A stretch of DNA of 64,000 bases, taken from NCBI GenBank assembly GCA_018713335.1, contig DVOW01000021.1:1-64000 (forward strand), given 5' to 3'. A program made the translations under genes and the position numbers. Shown here in pieces: positions 51,182 to 59,056 of the stretch (position 1 is its first letter; every line of letters begins with the position of its first letter). Under the pieces are notes generated by a model. It was not told the DNA's origin and ran no database searches. It worked only from the letters and a program-made list of their open reading frames with translations. The stretch is from Candidatus Merdivicinus intestinigallinarum. GTDB taxonomy: Bacteria > Bacillota > Clostridia > Oscillospirales > Ruminococcaceae.

Positions 51182-52870
51182 ATGGCGAATCCTGTTTTTG
51201 ACGCGAAAAATCAGTGCCGGGCTTTGCTTCAGGCGGCTCTGGAAAAATGTGCGGCGGCCGGAAAGCTGCCGGAAGGCAATTTCCCCGAATATGTAGTGGA
51301 AATTCCGGGGGACACGGCCCACGGCGACTTTGCCGCCAACGCGGCCATGGTGTCCGCTAGGGCTTTCCGCAAGGCCCCCAAGCTGATCGCCGACGCTCTG
51401 GTGTCGGAAATGGACCTGACTGGCACCAGCTTTTCCAAGGTGGAAGTGGCTGGCCCCGGGTTTATTAACTTTACACTGGCCCCCGGCTGGTTTGCAGACA
51501 CGGTAAAGAGCGTTTTGGAGGAAAAGGAAAACTACGGCCGCACCAATTTCGGAGAGGGCAAAAAAGTGCTGGTGGAATTTGTTTCCGCAAACCCCACCGG
51601 CCCCATGCACATCGGCAACGCTCGAGGCGGCGCCTTGGGCGACGGCATCGCTTCTGTTCTGGATTGGGCGGGCTATGAAGCCAACCGGGAGTTTTATGTC
51701 AATGACGCCGGCAACCAGATCAACAAATTCGGCCTGTCCCTGGACCTGCGCTACCAGCAGCTTTACAAGGACGGCGTGGAAATGCCTGAGGACAGCTATC
51801 ACGGCCAGGACATCATTGACCACGCCAAGAATTTTGCCGCCATCCACGGCGACAAATATATGCACACCTCCGAGGAGGAGCGCCGCAAGGCTTTGGTGGA
51901 ATACGCCCTGCCCTTGAACATTCAGGGCCTGGAACGGGATTTGGCCAAGTACCGCATCCACTACGACCGGTGGTTTAGGGAATCCACCCTTCACGCCGAC
52001 GGCTCTGTTATGAAGGTGGTGGAGCTGCTCAAGGAAAAAGGCCACACCTACGAGGAGGACGGCGCCACCTGGTTCAAAGCCACGGAATTCGGCGCAGACA
52101 AGGATTTCGTGCTGGTTCGCTCTAACGGCGTGCCCACTTATGTTGTGCCGGACATCGCCTACCATTACGGCAAGCTGGTAACCCGGGGCTACGACAAGGC
52201 TATTGACGTTTTGGGCGCGGACCATCACGGCTATGTGCCCCGCCTGAAAGCCGCTTTGCAGGCCCTGGGCGTGGACCCCAGCCGCTTGGATGTGGTTCTG
52301 ATGCAGATGGTGCGCCTGATTCGGGACGGCGAGGTGGTGAAAGCCAGCAAGCGTTCCGGCAAAGCCATCACCCTGGTGACCCTGCTGGACGAAGTGCCCA
52401 TTGACGCGGCCCGGTTCTACTTTAACCTGCGGGAAGCTAACTCCCAGTTTGACTTTGACCTGGATTTGGCGGTGGAACAGTCCAGCCAGAACCCGGTTTA
52501 TTATGTGCAGTACGCCCACGCCCGGATCTGCTCCATTCTCAAAAAGCTGGAAGCGGAAAAGGTTTCCGTCCGGGAAGTATCCGCTGAGGAGCTGGAAAAG
52601 CTCAGTACTCCCGAGGAAATCGCTTTGATCCGGCACATTGCCCGGTTCCCCTCTGAGATCATCGAGGCGGCCAAGGCTTACGACCCTGCCAAGATGACCC
52701 GGTACGCCCTGGATCTGGCTACTTTGTTCCACAAATTCTACACCGCCTGCAAGGTGTTCGGCGAGGAAGAGTCCCTGATGCAGGCCCGGCTGGCCCTGTG
52801 CCTGGCTGCTCGGACAACCCTTCGCAACGTTCTTTCCATCCTGAAAATCGACGCCCCCGAAACCATGTAG
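51182..52870 (+). CDS. argS: Arginyl-tRNA synthetase
   Basis: A class I aminoacyl-tRNA synthetase of 562 residues: N-terminal tRNA-recognition domain, HIGH motif as HIGN in PTGPMHIGNARGG, and KASKRSGKAIT in place of KMSKS, as is common in ArgRS. I choose the ATG at 51182 with GAAAGGG 8 bases upstream over the TTG at 51176. The stop codon's last G begins an intergenic repeat. Confidence 0.96.
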   Translation: MANPVFDAKNQCRALLQAALEKCAAAGKLPEGNFPEYVVEIPGDTAHGDFAANAAMVSARAFRKAPKLIADALVSEMDLTGTSFSKVEVAGPGFINFTLAPGWFADTVKSVLEEKENYGRTNFGEGKKVLVEFVSANPTGPMHIGNARGGALGDGIASVLDWAGYEANREFYVNDAGNQINKFGLSLDLRYQQLYKDGVEMPEDSYHGQDIIDHAKNFAAIHGDKYMHTSEEERRKALVEYALPLNIQGLERDLAKYRIHYDRWFRESTLHADGSVMKVVELLKEKGHTYEEDGATWFKATEFGADKDFVLVRSNGVPTYVVPDIAYHYGKLVTRGYDKAIDVLGADHHGYVPRLKAALQALGVDPSRLDVVLMQMVRLIRDGEVVKASKRSGKAITLVTLLDEVPIDAARFYFNLREANSQFDFDLDLAVEQSSQNPVYYVQYAHARICSILKKLEAEKVSVREVSAEELEKLSTPEEIALIRHIARFPSEIIEAAKAYDPAKMTRYALDLATLFHKFYTACKVFGEEESLMQARLALCLAARTTLRNVLSILKIDAPETM

Positions 52871-52995
52871 CCCGGTAACCGGGCTGTTAAGTCGCCGCGG
52901 CCGCACAGCCACGCGCCGGATTTTGGCTGGCGCACATCGTGAATGAATTCACGATTCAAGTTGCGCCTCTGGAGGGTATTTCTCGGAATAACCAG
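52870..52995 (+). repeat. Intergenic repeat, family 1, copy 2 (at the argS stop)
   Basis: Same order of blocks as 6847-6954: GCCCGGTAACCGGGC across the stop, TTTTGGCTGGCGC, a hairpin, GCGCCTCTGGA, and a closing CTGG/CCAG stem. Here the hairpin contains an extra 20-nt perfect palindrome (52936-52955). Confidence 0.7.
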
Positions 52996-53019
52996 CGGAC
53001 AAGACGTTACGGTTTGTCG

Positions 53020-53124
53020 TTTGTAGGGGCCGGGTTTCCCGGCCCGTCAATCGACCGCTCACCGTTTCGATAACGTTGTCTCCTATTATTTGTAGGGGCC
53101 GATGCCCACATCGGCCCGTCAATC
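53020..53124 (+). repeat. Two tandem GGGGCCG-type palindromic repeats
   Basis: Copy 1 (53020-53052) and copy 2 (53089-53124) both read TTTGTAGGGGCCG, a variable loop, CGGCCCGTCAATC. A third lies on the minus strand at 14742-14767. With the family 1 repeat they fill the 300-bp gap between argS and ychF; no gene or clear promoter is seen there. Confidence 0.75.
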
Positions 53125-53170
53125 TTCCTGTTTACTCAAAATTATTGAAATCAAGAAGGAGCGTATCCTC

Positions 53171-54265
53171 ATGAAACTAGGTATGGTGGGTCTGCCAAAC
53201 GTTGGCAAGAGCACCCTCTTCAACGCGCTGACCAATGCCGGCGCGGAATCCGCAAACTATCCCTTCTGCACCATTGAGCCTAATGTAGGCGTGGTATCTG
53301 TGCCGGACGAGCGTTTGGACAAGCTGGCAGAGATGTACCACCCGAAAAAATTCACCCCCGCCGTTTTGGAATTTATGGACATTGCGGGATTAGTAAAGGG
53401 CGCGTCCAAAGGCGAGGGCCTTGGCAACAAATTCTTAGCGGACATCCGGGAAGCGGACGCCATTGTTCATGTGGTCCGCTGTTTTGAGGATGGGGACGTG
53501 ATCCATGTGGAAGGCAGCATCGGCGCGGCCCGGGACATTGAAACCATCAACCTGGAGCTGATTTTCGCCGATATGGAAATGCTGGAGCGCCGCATTGCCA
53601 AGACCCAGAAAATGGTCCGGGCGGACAAGAAATACACCGGAGAGCTGGCCTGTCTGGAACGGCTCATGGCCCATCTGGAGGAAGGAAAATCCGCCCGCAG
53701 CTTTGACTGCACCGACGAGGAAAAGGAAATCCTGGCGGCATCCCCCTTCCTGTCCAACAAGCCGGTGATTTACGCCGCAAACCTCTGCGAGGACGACTTC
53801 ATCAATGGCTATGAAAACAACCCCCACTACCAGGCGGTGAAAAAAATCGCCGAGGAGGAGCACGCGGCGGTGCTTCCCATCTGCGCCAAAATCGAGGAGG
53901 AGATCGCTGATATGTCCGATGAGGACAAGGCCATGTTCCTCTCCGACCTGGGACTGAAGGAAAGCGGCCTGAACCGCATCATCAAGGAAGGCTACGCCCT
54001 GTTGGGCTACATCTCCTTCCTGACTGCCGGGGAGCCGGAGGTCCGGGCCTGGACCATCACCAAGGGCACCAAAGCGCCTCAGGCGGCCGGTAAAATCCAC
54101 ACCGACTTTGAGCGCGGCTTTATCCGGGCGGAAGTGGTGGCCTTTGACGACCTGATGGCCTGCGGCTCTATGGCGGCGGCCAAGGAAAAGGGCTTAGTCC
54201 GGCTGGAAGGCAAGGAATATGTCATGCAGGACGGCGACATCGTGCTGTTCCGATTCAATGTCTAA
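53171..54265 (+). CDS. ychF: YchF/Ola1-family ATPase
   Basis: A 364-residue translation-associated P-loop protein. G1 is GLPNVGKST (about 6-14), G3 is DIAGLVKGASKGEGLGN, and the G4 site is NLCE instead of NKxD, which explains the family's preference for ATP over GTP. The C-terminal TGS domain (AWTITKGTKAPQAAGKIH in part) is complete. An upstream in-frame ATG at 53102 would read through the palindromic repeat and is rejected. AAGGAG lies upstream of the chosen start. Confidence 0.96.
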   Translation: MKLGMVGLPNVGKSTLFNALTNAGAESANYPFCTIEPNVGVVSVPDERLDKLAEMYHPKKFTPAVLEFMDIAGLVKGASKGEGLGNKFLADIREADAIVHVVRCFEDGDVIHVEGSIGAARDIETINLELIFADMEMLERRIAKTQKMVRADKKYTGELACLERLMAHLEEGKSARSFDCTDEEKEILAASPFLSNKPVIYAANLCEDDFINGYENNPHYQAVKKIAEEEHAAVLPICAKIEEEIADMSDEDKAMFLSDLGLKESGLNRIIKEGYALLGYISFLTAGEPEVRAWTITKGTKAPQAAGKIHTDFERGFIRAEVVAFDDLMACGSMAAAKEKGLVRLEGKEYVMQDGDIVLFRFNV

Positions 54266-54281
54266 CTGCAAAATATTACGG

Positions 54282-54315
54282 GCACAGAGGGAAAATCTTC
54301 TGTGCTTTTCTTTTT
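54282..54315 (+). terminator. Terminator after ychF
   Basis: GCACAGA (54282-54288)/TCTGTGC (54299-54305), followed by TTTTCTTTTT. Confidence 0.85.
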
Positions 54316-54325
54316 ATAAAATCAG

Positions 54326-54354
54326 TTGACAATTTTAGTGAAATATCGTAAAAT
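54326..54354 (+). promoter_or_regulatory. Promoter of the permease-like gene
   Basis: TTGACA (54326-54331) and TAAAAT (54349-54354) are 17 bp apart. Confidence 0.8.
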
Positions 54355-54379
54355 AAAATTGAGATATGGAGGTGAGTTT

Positions 54380-55930
54380 ATGCAGAAAGTATCCGTTTCA
54401 CAAAAAGGCAGTCCCTTGGTCCTGTCCGGCATCGCCCTGCTGATTCTAGCAGTGGGCGGCGGTATCTTTTTGGGGATCCCGGCCTTGCAGGCGGTCATAC
54501 TGAGCTGGAAGGACTATCGTCCGGTCCAGGGCCTGCTGGGAAGCCCCTGGGTGGGTCTGAAAAATTATCAAACTTTGTTTTCTTCCCCCTATTTTTGGCG
54601 AATCGTAAAAAACAGTCTGATTTTCTGGTTTTTTGGCAGTGTTCTGCCGGTCCTGGCCGGGGGAGCTTTGGGCTTTGTCCTGAGCCGGAAGGCTGCGGGC
54701 AGAAAAGCCGCGGCGTTTCTGGCCTGCTGGCTGCTGCCCGTGTTTTTGCCGGAGCTCCTGTACGCGTATCTGGCTATTTTGGGTTTTGGGGCTGAATTTT
54801 TGACGGTTCCGGCTATGGCCCGTCTGGTGACCTTGGTCATGTCCGGGTTCCGGGTTTTCTGCTTTGCGGTATTCCTCAGCGGGATCGGCGGACTCACCGG
54901 AAAAACTCGGGGATTTTCACCGGGGAAAGCCGCACTTTTGGGGACAGGGGCCGTCTTGGCCTTGGTGCTGGCCCGGGCTTTTACCTCGTCCAACCTGAAT
55001 TTCCTGCTCCAAAATCCGCTGACCTACGAAACTATGGACACGCTGGACAATTATTGTTTCCGGCAGGGATTGTATAACATGGCCGTGGGCGCCAGTACGG
55101 CTGGCTGGGTCAGTAAATGGATGATGCAGCTGCCCGGGCTGCTGCTGGGGGCCGTCCTCCTGATCGTGCTGATGAAAAAGCAGACAGCTGCGCCCCGGCA
55201 AGAGGGGGAAAAAGGGGGTTCCGCCCCTGCCGTGGCTGCAGGCGTCATCATCTGCGCCGTGGTATTGGCGGGATGGATCTTCCTTTTAAGCCTTCAGCCC
55301 GGCTTTTTGAAGCCCATCATATGGCTCCAGTCCCTGGTCAATTCTCTGTTTGCCGCAGTCATTTCCTGCGTATTATTCGCGGTATTGCTGGGGGCGCTCC
55401 TGCTGGCCTGTTACCGGTTTCCTGTTGTGGGAGTATGTCTGGGGCTGTTTTTTAGTTCCCTGCTGAACAACTGGATGGCCGGATACCTGTTTTACCGGGA
55501 ACTTTCCCTGTACAACACTCTGCTGGGGACAGCCTTGTGGACTTGCTGGAACGGGGTGCTCCTGCTTGTCCCATTATCCGTCATTGGCGGCGTGTTTGAT
55601 GGGAAAAACATCGGGCTTTCGGCCTGGCTCCGGCGGATGCTGCCCTTTTTCCTGCTGTTTTTTGGATTGTTTGCGGCTCTGAGCTGGGGAGGCTGGATGG
55701 AGGACATGATCCTGATTTCCGGTGGAGATAACCGGACCCTGCCCCTTTTGCTGCAGGCCTGGATGGTCTCCGGTGTCAATCCCAATCAGGCGGTGAGTGC
55801 GGCGGGGGAGGGCCTTTCCGGCGGGATCACAAATTTGCTGCTGGTATACAGCCTGGTTCCCTTGCTCATTGGCGGGGCCTGCGTGACGCTGTTCGGCTTT
55901 TTGTTCCCCAAGGAGGAAACAGCCTCCTAA
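54380..55930 (+). CDS. Orphan fused LplB/LplC-like permease protein
   Basis: A 516-residue membrane protein with about 12 hydrophobic helices. The first half resembles LplB permeases (WVGLKNYQTLFSSPYFWRIV, later YCFRQGLYNMAVGASTAG). The second half resembles LplC (LVNSLFAAVISC; WGGWMEDMILIS aligns with the usual WNSWFNAMVFL). The EAA coupling loops are worn: the second reads GGVFDGKNIGLSAWLRRMLPF, keeping only Asp-Gly and Leu-Pro, and the first is barely visible. No binding protein or ATPase gene adjoins. It has its own promoter and terminator. Either a degenerate transporter or a membrane protein with a new role. Confidence 0.65.
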   Translation: MQKVSVSQKGSPLVLSGIALLILAVGGGIFLGIPALQAVILSWKDYRPVQGLLGSPWVGLKNYQTLFSSPYFWRIVKNSLIFWFFGSVLPVLAGGALGFVLSRKAAGRKAAAFLACWLLPVFLPELLYAYLAILGFGAEFLTVPAMARLVTLVMSGFRVFCFAVFLSGIGGLTGKTRGFSPGKAALLGTGAVLALVLARAFTSSNLNFLLQNPLTYETMDTLDNYCFRQGLYNMAVGASTAGWVSKWMMQLPGLLLGAVLLIVLMKKQTAAPRQEGEKGGSAPAVAAGVIICAVVLAGWIFLLSLQPGFLKPIIWLQSLVNSLFAAVISCVLFAVLLGALLLACYRFPVVGVCLGLFFSSLLNNWMAGYLFYRELSLYNTLLGTALWTCWNGVLLLVPLSVIGGVFDGKNIGLSAWLRRMLPFFLLFFGLFAALSWGGWMEDMILISGGDNRTLPLLLQAWMVSGVNPNQAVSAAGEGLSGGITNLLLVYSLVPLLIGGACVTLFGFLFPKEETAS

Positions 55931-55960
55931 ATTTGCGATGTTATGTTCCAGACGAAAAGG

Positions 55961-55994
55961 AATCCCCTGCCGGATAAACGGCGGGGGATTTTTT
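55961..55994. terminator. Bidirectional terminator
   Basis: AATCCCCTGCCG (55961-55972)/CGGCGGGGGATT (55979-55990) followed by T-run, between converging genes. Confidence 0.85.
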
Positions 55995-57079
55995 CAGGAG
56001 ATTTTCATGCTGCTTGCCATGGAATGGTCGATAATGGCGATGAAGGTAGGGCCTACATTGCCGGTAATGGGGGTGCCGTCTTTTGCAGTGAAGGCAAACT
56101 GGTTTTGGTAACTGCCCTTTTTCCAGCTGATTTCCTCCACTCCGCCGCCGGTAAAAAACCAGCCGGTGCCGCTGCCCAGGGCCACCTCCCGCAGGTCGCC
56201 GCCGTTGTAGCTGGTGATGCTGGTGGACAAAACCAGGACGTTTGCGAATTGCAGGACCTGGCTGTTGTTTTCGTCCATGTGAGGTTCGCCGTTTCGTTTC
56301 TTTTCATAAAAGCCGGTGTCCGGGTTCCAGGTAAATTCGCTGTTGGTGTAGCCGGAGAATTTGACATACACGCTGCCCGCTTTCTGGGGTAGCTCCACTT
56401 TCTTTTGGGAGATAACAAAGGGGGCGGTGGTTTCCCCGTTCAGGGAGTAGCCCCGCTGTTCCGCCACCGACTGGATGGCTGCGCCGTCGATAAAATAGCT
56501 GTGCTCCACACCTCGGTTCTGGGCCCGCCAGTTATCTTTTGTGAAAGCGGTGGCGCCGTAAATCAGGCCGTCGATGTTGTCGATGCCCCGGTTCTGGATG
56601 GCCGCCTTGCCGGGGTTGCTGCCGCCGAAATGGACATACAGAGCGTTATATGGAACCAAAAGATCCGTATAGTAATGCCGGGCGGAGCGCACCGGCCCCA
56701 CAGACGGGACGGAGGAAATGTCCGCGAACACCGCCAGAATCCGGGTGATGCCCCCTTCCACCGCCACTTCGTAGAGAATGTCCGCCTGGGACAGGCCCCG
56801 ATGGGGCAGGGCGGCATTCAAATTATTGACCATGATGGCTACCGGCCGCTTGCCCAGGGCGCTTTCCGGGTAGCCCGGTTCCCCGGTCAGGGGATTTTTG
56901 GGCATGGCCGCCAGCTCCGCCGCCCGCTGGGAGGGCGTTTTGCCCGGGGAAAAACGGGCGGATACCGCCGTTTCCGGGGACGGATACGTGAAAACCGTCC
57001 CGTGCTCCTCCTTGCCGCAGGCAGTGAACAGCGTCATGCAGGCCGCCAGGACGGCCAGCCCCTTCCAAACCTTCCTCAT
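55994..57079 (-). CDS. DUF3048 (YerB-like) lipoprotein
   Basis: A 361-residue lipoprotein (signal ending LFTAC, lipidated C21) with the two DUF3048 domains: RPVAIMVNNLNAALPHRGLS, ILYEVAVEGGITR, SVGPVRSARHYY, and a C-terminal part ending near TGNVGPTFIAII. YerB-like proteins are common in Firmicutes; function unknown. It follows a Gfo/Idh/MocA oxidoreductase with a four-base overlap, which is probably just operon packing. Confidence 0.88.
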   Translation of the reverse strand: MRKVWKGLAVLAACMTLFTACGKEEHGTVFTYPSPETAVSARFSPGKTPSQRAAELAAMPKNPLTGEPGYPESALGKRPVAIMVNNLNAALPHRGLSQADILYEVAVEGGITRILAVFADISSVPSVGPVRSARHYYTDLLVPYNALYVHFGGSNPGKAAIQNRGIDNIDGLIYGATAFTKDNWRAQNRGVEHSYFIDGAAIQSVAEQRGYSLNGETTAPFVISQKKVELPQKAGSVYVKFSGYTNSEFTWNPDTGFYEKKRNGEPHMDENNSQVLQFANVLVLSTSITSYNGGDLREVALGSGTGWFFTGGGVEEISWKKGSYQNQFAFTAKDGTPITGNVGPTFIAIIDHSMASSMKIS

Positions 57080-58065
57080 TTCGATCCCCCCGGAAAGGAG
57101 ATACCGGCCTGCCGCCGGATTTGCTCCATGACGGAACTGACCTGGAAGGCCAGCTCCCCGGCTTTTTCATATTCTTCCCGGGAACCCGCCGGGTCCGTGA
57201 TATACCGGTAAAAATCCGCCGCTTCATTGCCCATTAAGGCGTCCTTCTCCGCAGAGCCGGTGATCGGAGTGGGAGTTCCCGCCTTGTCGTAAAGCACCGC
57301 CTCAGTCAGCTGGGAAATGGAGGGCAGAACCAGGGTCCCTTCCTCCCCCATGATTTCCGAGCCCAAACGGCTCTGGGCGTTTTTGCAGCAGTGGAGCACC
57401 GCCTGGAAGTCCGGATAAGAAAGGATGGCGGCGCAGGAAATATCCGCCCCGGTGGGCAGGAAATCAGCTTTCGCGGTGATGCTTTCCGGCATCCCAAACC
57501 AGGCCGCAGCCGGGTAAACACAGTAGATTCCCAAATCCATGAGGCTCCCTGTGGCCATTTGGGGGTTGAAAATATTGGGCAGCTCCCCCCGGAGATAGGC
57601 CGGGTATTTGGAGGAAAGCTGGCAGAAATCCAGCCGGGCGCTTGTCACCTTGCCGATTTTCTGCAAAGCATCCTCAACGGCCCCCAGGTGGGGCTGATGG
57701 AGCATCATGATGGCTTCCATGTAAATGAGCCCTTTTTTCGCGGCCAGTTCCCGCAGTTCTTCATACCCTTCCGGGGTGACGGTGATGGGCTTTTCGCAGA
57801 TGACATGTTTTCCGGCTTCCAGCATCATCCGGCTCTGCTCATAGTGGAAGGCGTTGGGACTGGCGATATACACCGCCGGGATGTCCGACGCCGCTAATTC
57901 CTCCAAATTGGTGTAAACAGTGGATACCCCGTATTTCTCCCCAAAAGCAAGGCCGGTTTCCTTTTTGCGGGAATAAACGGCGGCCAGCTCCCAGTGTCCG
58001 GTCCGGGCGGCCCCCTGGATATAAGAACCGGCAATCCAGCCGGTGCCGATGACAGCGTAGCGCAT
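57076..58065 (-). CDS. Gfo/Idh/MocA-family oxidoreductase
   Basis: A 329-residue NAD(P)-dependent oxidoreductase. The Rossmann start is YAVIGTGWIAGSYI, the cofactor-binding CEKPIT motif is near residue 92, and the C-terminal domain contains GSLMDLGIYCVYPAAAW. Members act on sugars or sugar-like compounds; the substrate is not evident. The start is close behind a symmetric divergent promoter, and the gene shares its operon with the DUF3048 lipoprotein. Confidence 0.88.
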   Translation of the reverse strand: MRYAVIGTGWIAGSYIQGAARTGHWELAAVYSRKKETGLAFGEKYGVSTVYTNLEELAASDIPAVYIASPNAFHYEQSRMMLEAGKHVICEKPITVTPEGYEELRELAAKKGLIYMEAIMMLHQPHLGAVEDALQKIGKVTSARLDFCQLSSKYPAYLRGELPNIFNPQMATGSLMDLGIYCVYPAAAWFGMPESITAKADFLPTGADISCAAILSYPDFQAVLHCCKNAQSRLGSEIMGEEGTLVLPSISQLTEAVLYDKAGTPTPITGSAEKDALMGNEAADFYRYITDPAGSREEYEKAGELAFQVSSVMEQIRRQAGISFPGGSK

Positions 58066-58101
58066 GGCGCAATCCTCCCCTGGTTTTTGTATTCTCTTTT
58101 T

Positions 58102-58166
58102 ATTATAGTAAAAATCCGCCGGAAATACAAGAAAATCTTGTAAAATCCCGGCGGATTTTGTATACT
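58102..58166. promoter_or_regulatory. Symmetric divergent promoter with nested palindromes
   Basis: Plus: TTGTAA (58138-58143), 17 bp, TATACT (58161-58166). Minus: TTGTAT (58130-58125), 17 bp, TATAAT (58107-58102). Both -35 boxes lie in the inner palindrome TACAAGA/TCTTGTA (58126-58132/58136-58142). A perfect outer inverted repeat AAAATCCGCCGG/CCGGCGGATTTT (58111-58122/58148-58159) fills both spacers. Confidence 0.8.
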
Positions 58167-58183
58167 GTTAGCAGGAGGGGAGA

Positions 58184-58480
58184 ATGGTGAACAAATTTGA
58201 AGAACAATTGCAGAAAAAAGCCCTGCGGATGTCCGCCGCGGCCTTTGCCCTCATTTTGCTGCCCCGGCTTTTGCGGAAAATCTTCGGAATTATCGCCGGG
58301 CGGGTCAATTTTGCCGGGCAGAAGGCCGGGTTCCTGGCCTGGGGCAATGGGAACCGGCGGGTCCTTTTCTGCTCCAGCCAGTACGACCCGGACTGGGACA
58401 GGAACAGGGCAGTCCCCCTGGCGGAAAAAAGCCTCCTGCTGACTGCGGCCGCCCGGCTCCTAAGGAAAAAGCGGCGTTAA
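58184..58480 (+). CDS. Small hypothetical membrane-associated protein
   Basis: A 98-residue, strongly basic protein with one possible membrane or amphipathic helix (about residues 17-42, AAFALILLPRLLRKIFGIIAG in part) and an Arg/Lys-rich tail. I do not recognise a family. The ribosome-binding site AGGAGGGG is strong and a good promoter lies just upstream, so it is probably expressed. Its stop codon overlaps the stop of the converging nitroreductase gene. Confidence 0.6.
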   Translation: MVNKFEEQLQKKALRMSAAAFALILLPRLLRKIFGIIAGRVNFAGQKAGFLAWGNGNRRVLFCSSQYDPDWDRNRAVPLAEKSLLLTAAARLLRKKRR

Positions 58481-59052
58481 AACTCTTTGGTCACTTCCTT
58501 CACGCTGCGTTTGGGAACGTGGTAATTGCCCTCTCCGTCCAGGTAGTATTCCACCGAGCCGGTGAACTTTTCACAGACGGAGGTGTGGAGAGGGTACCCG
58601 AAAGCCACCAGGGAATGGAGGTACCATTTCGGCGGCAGGGCCAGGTGCTCCGCCAGCCAGGGCCTGTCGCAGGCCCCGATAATGCAGCTGCCGATGCCCC
58701 GGTCCCAGGCGGTCAGGGTCATGTTGGAAATGGCAAGGCCCGCGTCGGTGCCGGCGGCAGAAGCGCTTGCAATGCTTTCATCAATGAGGACGGCGATGAA
58801 CATTACCGGCCGTTCCGTTTCCTTGGGCGTGCCCTGCTCCGGAGGCAGATAGGCCGCCCATTTTGTGTGCTCAAACACATGGCCGAGCTTTTCCGGGTCC
58901 CGGATGACCAGGTACCGCAGGGGCTGGCGGTTGCCCGCGCTGGAAGCGTAGCGGGCGGATTCCAGGATGGCCTCCAGGTCCCTGTCCGGAATAGGCCTTT
59001 GTTCAAAGCGGCGGTAGGTCCGCCTGGTTTTGAGAAGTTCCATCAGTTCCAT
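58477..59052 (-). CDS. Nitroreductase-family protein
   Basis: A 191-residue FMN-dependent nitroreductase-like protein: LLKTRRTYRRFEQRPIP at the N-terminus, SSAGNRQPLRYLVI, and GIGSCIIGACDR in the C-terminal half, all FMN-site regions. Physiological substrate unknown. It lies four bases after the AI-2E-type transporter gene in the same direction, and its stop overlaps that of the converging small gene. Confidence 0.88.
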   Translation of the reverse strand: MELMELLKTRRTYRRFEQRPIPDRDLEAILESARYASSAGNRQPLRYLVIRDPEKLGHVFEHTKWAAYLPPEQGTPKETERPVMFIAVLIDESIASASAAGTDAGLAISNMTLTAWDRGIGSCIIGACDRPWLAEHLALPPKWYLHSLVAFGYPLHTSVCEKFTGSVEYYLDGEGNYHVPKRSVKEVTKEF

Positions 59053-59056
59053 GCGA

